Assembly (NCBI GenBank): GCA_024274995.1 | Contig: JAJSAA010000065.1 | Span: 1 to 16,083, forward strand | DNA length: 16,083 nt | Direction: 5' to 3' | DNA from: Deltaproteobacteria bacterium | GTDB lineage: Bacteria > Desulfobacterota > Desulfobulbia > Desulfobulbales > VMSU01 | Part shown: positions 1-6,342 of the stretch, piece by piece | Layout of the letters: each line of letters begins with the position of its first letter | Position numbering within the stretch: the stretch's first letter is position 1 | Position numbers and translations under genes: made by a program | Notes under the pieces: model-generated | Seen by the model: the letters and a program-made list of their open reading frames with translations, nothing else | The model's database searches: none | What the model was told of the DNA's origin: nothing

Positions 1-1610
1 GCACTCAGCAGGGCCTGCTCAAAGGAGTAATCGCCGCCGCTAACGGTGATATTGGCCCCGGTGCAGTTATACATAATTGCAATCTGGCTGGCCGGCCCAT
101 TGTGGACGGAGCCGATAAAATCCGTGGGGCTGGGGAATTGTTCAGCGGTCTCCCGGAGACGTTTAAGGAAATCATAAGTTTCTGAAAGAGCCCCCCAGCC
201 TGTTCCCATGAAAACAGCCCTGGGGCTGGCGGCGGTTGAATCATCCTGGGCCGCCGCCGCGAGAGCCAGGGCGATCCTGGGCAGCCGCTTTAAGCGTCGC
301 ACCGCGCGGGCCGGAAGATTTGCTGAAATTTCAGTTAAAGAAAGCGCTCCGGCTATGGGCTGGTCAAGCCAGAGGGCCGCCATGGTCTTATCCTTACCCC
401 CGGCGCCGGTTAAACAACTGCTGCCAATTATTGTCCAGGCCCTGGCGGCGGCAGGCCTATGGGGGCAGGTAAATTTGCCCGGCGGTGTAATTATCAGAGA
501 GGCATTGTTGCCGCCAAAACCGAATGAATTGGATAATACCGCGGCAACCGGTTGGCTGAGCGGGGTAGTTATGGGGGTGAGACAAAGCGCTGGATCAGGT
601 TCTTTACAGCGGGTATTGGCGGGCACTATGTTCCGAGAGACAATCAGGGCGGCAATAACGGCCGCTATGGCGCCGGCCGCCCCCAGACTGTGCCCCATTG
701 CCCCTTTGAGTGAAGAGAGGTGGGGCGGTGTAAAATCAAATAATTTATTAATGGCACGGGCCCCGGCCAGGTCGTTATCCGGGGTACCGGTGCCATGCAG
801 GCTGATATAGCCAATATCGGCCGGGCCGAGGCCGGCATCATTAAGCGCCGCCTGCATGGCTCGGTAAGCACCTTCGCCTTGAGGATGCGGGGCGGCGGCA
901 TGATAGGCGTCACATGAAAGTCCCGCTCCAAGAACTTCAGCAATTATCTTATCGGTTTTTTCAACCGTGAGGAGCAACATGGCCGCCCCTTCCGCCACGG
1001 ACATGCCCCGGCGATTTTTATCAAGCGGCCGGCTACCCTCAGGATCGACAAGCTGGAGGGAATTAAAACCGAAATAGGTTAAGCGGCAAAGGGAGTCAAC
1101 TCCCCCCACCAGTACTCTAACGGCCTCACCTCTGCGGAGCATTTCCACGGCAATTTTAATGGCCGCGGCACTGGAGGAGCAGGCGGTTGAAACAGTAAGA
1201 GCGGGCCCGGTGCAGCCATGGCGTTGGGCAAGCTTTTCGCAGACAGAAGTTAGGCCGTGATACTGATAACATGCGGGCCGGTTTTCGCCCTCGGTCAGCA
1301 GAGTTTCGGTAGTGAGTATGCCGCCGGTGGTGGTGCCTAAGATCACCGCATCGGGCGGCAGATCGCACTCGGCCATGGCCTGGTCGGCGGCCTGGATGGC
1401 AAGTTGATGGGTGCGGGGTAGAGAAACATCCTGCCTCAGGATGGTTTTGACTTCTCCCACCGGCAGCGGCGCCTTCTGCCTGAGCGGGAAAAGCCCTAAG
1501 GGGGCAATTTTACTTTTATTATTCCAAAGGGCCTGTTCCGTAGTCAGCAGATTGGCACCAAGCGGGGAAATAATCCCCATTCCGGCAATAAATATTCTTT
1601 TATCGCTCAA
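1..1610 (-). CDS. Beta-ketoacyl-ACP synthase with second degenerate KS-like domain (3' partial)
   Basis: Condensing enzyme of the FabF type, expected to extend acyl-ACP with malonyl-ACP units. The frame is open for 536 codons and leaves the window at base 1, so the C-terminus is missing. The first domain (about residues 1-375) is complete: catalytic Cys144 in TVSTACSSS, His272 in LHGTGTP, Lys302 and His307 in GHSLGAAG, and the closing NSFGFGG at 361-367. From about residue 392 a second ketosynthase N-terminal-like domain begins (WTIIGSSCLTGAG). Where its catalytic Cys should be it has Asp527 (ITVSGGDYSFEQALL), so this half is probably non-catalytic, like chain-length-factor or Ketoacyl-synt_2 domains. 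The chosen start is TTG at 1610, overlapping the ACP stop as TTGA; the next in-frame ATG at 1580 would delete the first beta strand. Its partner is presumably the ACP just upstream. The product is unknown; aryl-polyene-like or specialised fatty-acid synthesis is an inference. Confidence 0.88.
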   Translation of the reverse strand, partial: MSDKRIFIAGMGIISPLGANLLTTEQALWNNKSKIAPLGLFPLRQKAPLPVGEVKTILRQDVSLPRTHQLAIQAADQAMAECDLPPDAVILGTTTGGILTTETLLTEGENRPACYQYHGLTSVCEKLAQRHGCTGPALTVSTACSSSAAAIKIAVEMLRRGEAVRVLVGGVDSLCRLTYFGFNSLQLVDPEGSRPLDKNRRGMSVAEGAAMLLLTVEKTDKIIAEVLGAGLSCDAYHAAAPHPQGEGAYRAMQAALNDAGLGPADIGYISLHGTGTPDNDLAGARAINKLFDFTPPHLSSLKGAMGHSLGAAGAIAAVIAALIVSRNIVPANTRCKEPDPALCLTPITTPLSQPVAAVLSNSFGFGGNNASLIITPPGKFTCPHRPAAARAWTIIGSSCLTGAGGKDKTMAALWLDQPIAGALSLTEISANLPARAVRRLKRLPRIALALAAAAQDDSTAASPRAVFMGTGWGALSETYDFLKRLRETAEQFPSPTDFIGSVHNGPASQIAIMYNCTGANITVSGGDYSFEQALLS

Positions 1611-1873
1611 GAAGAAAACCGTGCGGAGTTTTCGCTGATATACTCAGCCAAAGCCGTCAGGGTGGAAAAGACCTTTTCGCCAATCTCCTTATTGTTGATA
1701 GTGACCTGGTAATCCTTTTCAATCATGACCACCATCTCAAGCACATCAATGGAGTCAATGCCCAGTTCACCACCGACAAACTGGGCATTTTCATCAATAT
1801 CATCCGGGCTGACATCCATTAAATTAAGGGTGTCAATAAGTTTTATTTTTAGTTCTTTTATTAATTCATCCAT
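1607..1873 (-). CDS. Acyl carrier protein
   Basis: Small acidic carrier protein of 88 residues, the usual ACP length. It carries growing acyl chains on a 4'-phosphopantetheine arm attached to Ser41 in the motif GIDSIDVLEM. Acidic helices flank the site, as in AcpP. It sits directly before, and overlaps by 4 bases, a ketosynthase didomain gene, so it is likely the dedicated ACP of that pathway rather than the housekeeping AcpP, which usually lies between fabG and fabF. The ATG at 1873 is the only plausible start, but no clear Shine-Dalgarno sequence precedes it (the upstream bases are pyrimidine- and A-rich). A promoter-like pair of hexamers lies about 60-90 bases upstream. The family call is sure; the pathway is inferred. 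Confidence 0.93.
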   Translation of the reverse strand: MDELIKELKIKLIDTLNLMDVSPDDIDENAQFVGGELGIDSIDVLEMVVMIEKDYQVTINNKEIGEKVFSTLTALAEYISENSARFSS

Positions 1874-1935
1874 GGTTTTTAAAGGGAACTTTTATTGATG
1901 GTTAACCGTTTAAATTGAACCTGAAATAGATTGAT

Positions 1936-1964
1936 GTTATATAACAGGGTAATTTTTTTGTCAC
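1936..1964 (-). promoter_or_regulatory. Sigma70-type promoter for the ACP-ketosynthase operon
   Basis: On the minus strand GTGACA (1959-1964; 5 of 6 to TTGACA) is followed after exactly 17 bases by TATAAC (1936-1941; 5 of 6 to TATAAT). Transcription would start near 1929, giving a leader of about 55 bases before the ACP start. The -10 box lies inside the perfect 10-base palindrome GTTATATAAC (1936-1945), and the -35 box abuts ACCT-N5-AGGT, so a repressor could act here. No other sequence in the 211-base gap before ung looks as good. Confidence 0.55.
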
Positions 1965-2084
1965 CTTATTTAGGTTGATCTTATGTAATAATTCACCGGG
2001 GGCAGGGGGCAATTGTTCAAAGGTGCCCCCAAGATAATATGCGGGATTGATCATGAATCCATACATTATGAGGTCTGTAATACT

Positions 2085-2750
2085 ATGGCACTTTGGGAAG
2101 AGACAATACCGTTAATGAAAGCAGGCTATCACAAGGCCCTGATGGATGAGGCCTATGGTAAAGCCTCGCTGGGTAGAAAGGTTTATCCGCCGCAGGATAT
2201 GGTATTTAACGCCATGCGTCTGACCCCCTTTAATGAGGTCAGGGTGGTGATTATTGGCCAGGATCCTTACATAAATGAGCATAGGGGTGTTTCCGAGGCC
2301 CACGGCCTCTGCTTTTCGGTTCGGGATGGTATTCCTGTTCCGCCCTCATTAAAAAATGTCTTTCAGGAAATCACGAATAGTGTCTATAAGGGTGAGCCCC
2401 AGAAATTCTCGCCAGATCTAAGCAGGTGGGCGAAGCAGGGGGTTTTACTGTTAAACGCCAGCCTGTCTGTTATTGCCGGGAGATCAAACTCCCATGCCGG
2501 ATTTGGCTGGCAAAAGCTCACCGACGATATAATCAAGACAATTTCTCAACAGCGTCAGCATGTGGTTTTTATGCTCTGGGGGGCCTTTGCCCAGAAAAAG
2601 GCCCAGCTCATCGATCAAAGTAAGCACTGTGTTCTCAAAACCACCCATCCATCACCGCTCTCCGCTCATCGCGGTTTTCTTGGTTCCGGCGTATTCGTTA
2701 AATGTAATGCCTATCTTGAGCAATATGGCCAGCCTGCCATTGTCTGGTAG
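2085..2750 (+). CDS. ung: Uracil-DNA glycosylase, family 1
   Basis: Excises uracil from DNA, the first step of base excision repair of deaminated cytosine or misincorporated dUMP. With the start at 2085 the protein has 221 residues (E. coli Ung has 229). Visible motifs: water-activating loop GQDPY at 58-62 with Asp60, uracil-stacking Phe in GLCFSV, Asn124 in LLLNASLSV, SNSHAG loop, and HPSPLS at 188-193 with the catalytic His188 and the intercalating Leu. Oddity: between GQDPY and AHGL there are nine residues (INEHRGVSE) instead of the usual five (HGPGQ-like), and the usual His after GQDPY is Ile. The frame is open back to a TTG at 2013, but homology begins at MALWEE and GAGG lies 11 bases before 2085, so the ATG is preferred. 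It is a single-gene unit, divergent from the ACP operon and convergent with the response regulator. Confidence 0.95.
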   Translation: MALWEETIPLMKAGYHKALMDEAYGKASLGRKVYPPQDMVFNAMRLTPFNEVRVVIIGQDPYINEHRGVSEAHGLCFSVRDGIPVPPSLKNVFQEITNSVYKGEPQKFSPDLSRWAKQGVLLLNASLSVIAGRSNSHAGFGWQKLTDDIIKTISQQRQHVVFMLWGAFAQKKAQLIDQSKHCVLKTTHPSPLSAHRGFLGSGVFVKCNAYLEQYGQPAIVW

Positions 2751-2772
2751 CCCGCCGCCACCTGAATTCTCC

Positions 2773-3396
2773 TTATATTATGCCCTTGCGCTTGGCCTTG
2801 GTCAGTGCTTCACGGCGGCTTTTGGCGTGCAGCTTTTCGTAGATCTTCTTGATATGGGAATGAATAGTGTGGGGGCTGATATTCAGGAGGGCTGCCAGTT
2901 CCTTATAGGTGTTACCAAGCTCCAGGCCGGATAATATCTCTTTTTCCCGGGCCGACAGTATGTACTCCTCACTGATTTTAACCTCCTGCAGCTCACTGAT
3001 AATAGCCCTGGCGATTTTGGGGCTCATGGGGGCACCACCCTGGCAGAGATTATGAATTGACTCAATCAGTTCTCTTGGCGTCGCCCCTTTAAGGATATAG
3101 CCCGAGGCCCCGGCCTTGATGGCGGCGAATACTGTGTCCCGGCCATCGAATACCGTATGCACCATAATATCCATCAGGGGATGTTTTTCCTTCACCAGCC
3201 GAATAAGCTCAATACCGCTCATCCCAGGCAGTCCCAGATCAACCAGCATAAAATCAGGAGTTTTGCCCTCAAGCTGGGCGAGAGCTGCCTCGGCCGAACC
3301 ATAACTGCCCACGATCTCCATATCCGGCTCACCGCCTAAGAGCAGCAAAAGATTATCCCTCAGCATACTGTTATCTTCGACAATCATAATTTGCAT
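2773..3396 (-). CDS. NarL/FixJ-family response regulator
   Basis: DNA-binding response regulator of 207 residues. The N-terminal receiver (about 1-118) has the acidic pair Glu7/Asp8, phosphoacceptor Asp53 (LVDLGLPGM), Thr81 and Lys103, so it should be phosphorylatable. The C-terminal LuxR-type helix-turn-helix (about 145-205) shows LSAREKEILSGLELG and NTYKELAALLNISPHTIHSH. The ATG at 3396 is chosen because GGGAG lies 8 bases before it and because the receiver's first strand starts there (MQIMIVEDN); the open frame to a TTG at 3447 is likely not translated. It follows the histidine kinase gene by 55 bases in the same direction, so the two form an operon and a cognate pair. Targets are unknown; autoregulation through the dyads upstream of the kinase is possible. 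Confidence 0.93.
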   Translation of the reverse strand: MQIMIVEDNSMLRDNLLLLLGGEPDMEIVGSYGSAEAALAQLEGKTPDFMLVDLGLPGMSGIELIRLVKEKHPLMDIMVHTVFDGRDTVFAAIKAGASGYILKGATPRELIESIHNLCQGGAPMSPKIARAIISELQEVKISEEYILSAREKEILSGLELGNTYKELAALLNISPHTIHSHIKKIYEKLHAKSRREALTKAKRKGII

Positions 3397-3451
3397 ATAG
3401 TTTGCTCCCTCTTTGTAATTATTCAGCCTGATATCCAAAAGTACCAACTAT

Positions 3452-5737
3452 TCAAACATTCTCCTGCCGACAAACCAGGTGTTCCGAATCCGCCTGCAGG
3501 GGAATTATAATCTCAATATTCAAGCCATTCTCTGCCCTTAAACTCAATTCACCGCCCAAATCATGGCAGCGGGCCCGCATGCTCAATATTCCCCGGCCAT
3601 GTCTGTTGCGCTCAATGTCACCGGCCTTGGCCCTGCCATCATCGGTCAGGTTAAGACGCAGGGTCTCACCATCTATAATAACAGCAAGTTGTACCTTGCC
3701 AGCCCTGGCATGTTTAATAATGTTAGTCAGGCCTTCCCTGATAATCTTAAACATGTTCATAGTCAAGAGAGACGAAGGGCGGCAGGCCTTGGGATTTAAG
3801 ACATTATGCATCTCAAAGTTTATGCCATGCGCTTCCATGGTCTTAAAACAATATTGACTTAAATCAGCCAGCCAGCTTGGCCAGTTGATCTCGCGGCCGT
3901 CCAGGCTGTCCATGTAATTACGTATTTCCAGCATGCTGTCCTGGCAGATATCGGCAATATTCTCTAAAACTCTGCGCTGCTCCTCATCTGTTGTCCGGGC
4001 AGCATTCATTTCGGCTAACAGTTTAATATTAGTTAGATTACCGCCAATACCATCATGGAGATCATTCACCAGATGCTTTTTAACCTTCTCGTGGCGCTTC
4101 CGTTCACTAATGTCACGGATAATAACTACCTCATGCTGATGGCCTTTAATCGTCAGATTGGCGGCAGAAAACTCAATGGGTATCTTTGTTCCCTGAGCGT
4201 TTACAGCCATAAGCTCAAAGGCCCGGCCGGAATCATTCAGGCGCTGGATATGGGCTCTCAGAGCCGTTCCTCGCTCCTCACCGTCATTATTGGGTGACAT
4301 TATGGTCTTGAAAATATTAGCTCCCATTACCGCCTTGCTGTTGAAACCAAATATTTTTTCCGCCGCGGGATTCCAGTAGGAGATATTATCGTCCTGATCA
4401 ATAAGAATAATGGCGTCATTGGCGGTACTGGTAATAGCGGCGTGCAGCTTTTCCCGTTCCTCCAATTCCTGTCTGTAATTAATGATTGATTTCTGCATCC
4501 GGGCAAAACCATCGGCAGTCTCTTGAATTTCCTGGAAGATGGAGTTCGTCTTGATGGTGGGGGCCATATCATTCTTCTCAATGGCCCTGGCCGCTTCCTG
4601 GAGGGCAACCACTGGCCGGGTAATGGCCCTGGCAAAAGCCATGGCCAGCAGAGAGGCAATACCAGAGAGCAGAACCGTATAGATAATATTCAATTTTCGG
4701 CTGTGTTTTATCTCGCCGAGATAATCATCATCGGGAATATATACCCCGATAATCCAGGGCAATTTTTTATCGGCAAAAGGAGTGAACATTGCCGTATAGC
4801 GTTTACCTTTGCAGAGAAAAGAGGTGAAGAGCGGCTTCAGCAGCTGCATATTACCATCCTTATCGTAATGCCATTTCACTGAGGCAAAGGCCTTGGTAAT
4901 CACCGGATTGTCAAGCTCAGCAATACTGGCTAAATGAGTGGTTCCTGAGGGGCCGGTATGAACAATCAAACGTTTGATATCATGATAGGCAATGACATCG
5001 CCATTACGGTTAAGCATAAATGCCTCGCCGGATTTACCAACCCGCAATTTACCGATGAAGGTAGAAAGCTCGGCAATGTCAATATCCACCCCAACCACCC
5101 CCTGCAGATGCCCTTGGGCATTATAGGAAGGGCCGGCTATGGTAATTCCAGGCCGCTGGGAGGTGAAAAAGATGTAAGGATCTGTCCAGACGATATGATT
5201 GTCGCGAATGGCCTTCCGATACCAGGGACGCTGGCGCGGGTCATAGGTGTCACTTGGATCGTTCTCCCTGGCAAGTATCTTATAGTTACTGTCCCGCCAG
5301 GTTAGTTGACAGGTTCTGCCCTTGGGGCCATGTTTAATAATCTTGGTGCGAAAACCATTTTTAATTCTGGAATTATCACGATTGACATAGAAAAAGTCCC
5401 CATCAGGCGTCCCGAAATAGATCCCGGCCAAATGAGGATAGGTGGCCAGTTGATCGAAGAAATAATGTTCCAGGGCCCCGAAACCAACCGCGCTCTCATG
5501 AGTTACCACCCGGGAGCTTAGCAGCAATTTAGTAAGATTGGCGGCGCTTCTGGCCTTGTAGAGATGATTATAAGACTGTTCCATGGTCAGGTCAGAGATA
5601 TTAGCCATAATATCCCGTGAATGGCGCAGGAGGATGTGCTGTGAATTAAAATAGGAGGAGGGGATAATAATAAGGTTAGCTCCCCATACCAGGAGAATTG
5701 AGCCAATGATAGTCGCCCAGCGCATGGAAATTTTCAT
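3452..5737 (-). CDS. Membrane sensor histidine kinase (dCache-HAMP-PAS-HisKA_3-HATPase)
   Basis: Sensor kinase of 761 residues from the preferred start. Order: membrane segment 1 (about 8-27), a long periplasmic double-Cache domain (about 30-345), membrane segment 2 (about 347-367), HAMP (about 367-420), a PAS domain (about 430-545, with AIILIDQDDNISYWNPAAEKIFG and VVIIRDISERK), HisKA_3 dimerisation box with phospho-His561 in HDGIGG, and a HATPase_c domain with N box REGLTNIIKHA and G-box region HGRGILSM. This is the NarX/DegS/UhpB class, which pairs with NarL-type regulators, here encoded next door. The Cache domain carries YDPRQRPWY, the usual ligand-contact segment. Start choice: TTG at 5749 is also open, but ATG at 5740 and 5737 follow a GGGGGG run, and 5737 has the better spacing. 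The ligand is unknown; an amino acid or other amine is possible. Confidence 0.93.
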   Translation of the reverse strand: MKISMRWATIIGSILLVWGANLIIIPSSYFNSQHILLRHSRDIMANISDLTMEQSYNHLYKARSAANLTKLLLSSRVVTHESAVGFGALEHYFFDQLATYPHLAGIYFGTPDGDFFYVNRDNSRIKNGFRTKIIKHGPKGRTCQLTWRDSNYKILARENDPSDTYDPRQRPWYRKAIRDNHIVWTDPYIFFTSQRPGITIAGPSYNAQGHLQGVVGVDIDIAELSTFIGKLRVGKSGEAFMLNRNGDVIAYHDIKRLIVHTGPSGTTHLASIAELDNPVITKAFASVKWHYDKDGNMQLLKPLFTSFLCKGKRYTAMFTPFADKKLPWIIGVYIPDDDYLGEIKHSRKLNIIYTVLLSGIASLLAMAFARAITRPVVALQEAARAIEKNDMAPTIKTNSIFQEIQETADGFARMQKSIINYRQELEEREKLHAAITSTANDAIILIDQDDNISYWNPAAEKIFGFNSKAVMGANIFKTIMSPNNDGEERGTALRAHIQRLNDSGRAFELMAVNAQGTKIPIEFSAANLTIKGHQHEVVIIRDISERKRHEKVKKHLVNDLHDGIGGNLTNIKLLAEMNAARTTDEEQRRVLENIADICQDSMLEIRNYMDSLDGREINWPSWLADLSQYCFKTMEAHGINFEMHNVLNPKACRPSSLLTMNMFKIIREGLTNIIKHARAGKVQLAVIIDGETLRLNLTDDGRAKAGDIERNRHGRGILSMRARCHDLGGELSLRAENGLNIEIIIPLQADSEHLVCRQENV

Positions 5738-5964
5738 CATTCCCCCCAAAAAAGAATATTAGAAACACAACCTGGGTATAGATACCCATAAATACCCCAG
5801 CCGGGGTATTTATTAATTACTATGTTCTGTGGTACATGTAAAATATACTTATAGATAAGGTAACTGCTTAGCGTTTAGGGCAATTTACAGTCACACCTAA
5901 ATAGTTACTAAATAAGTTAAATTTGCGCCCAGCCGGGTGTTCACGGAGTGCTGACAATTAATTA
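5738..5964. other. Divergent intergenic region with dyads
   Basis: AT-rich region between the histidine kinase (minus) and the small unknown gene (plus); it extends to 6120 if that gene starts at 6121. Besides the operator-like dyads at 5773-5813 it contains the palindrome TACATGTA (5833-5840), CTTAT-AG-ATAAG (5848-5859), and GTAACT/AGTTAC inverted copies near 5860 and 5906. I could not identify a convincing -35/-10 pair for either gene and see no RNA gene. Confidence 0.5.
5773..5813. promoter_or_regulatory. Two adjacent perfect dyads, probable operator array
   Basis: First dyad: TGGGTAT (5773-5779), AG, ATACCCA (5782-5788). Second dyad: ATAAATACCCC (5788-5798), AGCC, GGGGTATTTAT (5803-5813), i.e. 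11-base perfect arms. The two share the half-site GGGTAT/ATACCC, giving four half-sites within 41 bases, 36 bases upstream of the kinase start. No run of T follows on either strand, so a terminator is unlikely. A third weaker dyad, CTTAT-AG-ATAAG (5848-5859), shares the core TATAGATA with the first one. The binding protein is not known; the encoded response regulator is a candidate. Confidence 0.5.
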
Positions 5965-6324
5965 ATGATTGGGGCCATGCATAGTCAAACTGATAATAAC
6001 CGCCAATGTTCACAGCCGCTGCCGATTTCCTTTGCCCGCAAACAAATGGGGAGCGGCCCTGTCAGGCCGGCCTGTTTAACCAAATACGGCTATGGCTATT
6101 ATCTGTTTTGGGGTAGCTCCATGGAGCAGGCCTTCAATAAAATGGTCGATTTTTGGGAAAAAAGACAACTCGGCAGTAATGAGTCATTAATTCTTGAGAT
6201 GCGGAACCTGGATCAATATCTCGTCGAGAACGGTTTTGTCCCCCCTGACAAAGAAGAAGAATCTCAGCGGCTGGCTGGAATAATAAACCAGTTTAATAAT
6301 AATCAATTACCCTGCAGTCACTAA
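5965..6324 (+). CDS. Small protein of unknown function
   Basis: I do not recognise this protein. The frame is open for 119 residues from ATG 5965, but the better supported part is the last 67 residues from ATG 6121. That ATG has GGGG 7 bases upstream, while the 5965 start has no suitably spaced Shine-Dalgarno. The longest frame is listed here. The 6121 product begins MEQAFNKMVDFWEKR and is rich in Glu, Asn and Gln; it looks helical and soluble, with no signal peptide, membrane segment or metal motif. The upstream 52 residues are rich in Gly, Pro and Tyr and may not be translated. The gene is divergent from the two-component operon, sharing its regulatory region, and converges on the MutS-like gene with an 18-base gap. 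Regulation by the two-component system is possible from position only. Confidence 0.45.
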   Translation: MIGAMHSQTDNNRQCSQPLPISFARKQMGSGPVRPACLTKYGYGYYLFWGSSMEQAFNKMVDFWEKRQLGSNESLILEMRNLDQYLVENGFVPPDKEEESQRLAGIINQFNNNQLPCSH

Positions 6325-6342
6325 AGAGGGAACGGTATAAAA

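Noticed and set aside
208..810. Long plus-strand open frame opposite the ketosynthase
   Set aside because: It lies antisense to a frame with all ketosynthase catalytic motifs; its translation is low-complexity Ala/Pro/Arg and arises from the G/C bias of the real gene.
2013..2084. 24-residue N-terminal extension of Ung from TTG
   Set aside because: Homology to Ung starts at the ATG at 2085 and the total length then matches the family; the extension has no similarity I can see.
3397..3447. N-terminal extension of the response regulator from TTG
   Set aside because: The receiver fold begins at MQIMIVEDN, and GGGAG is well placed for the ATG at 3396; the extension has no such support.
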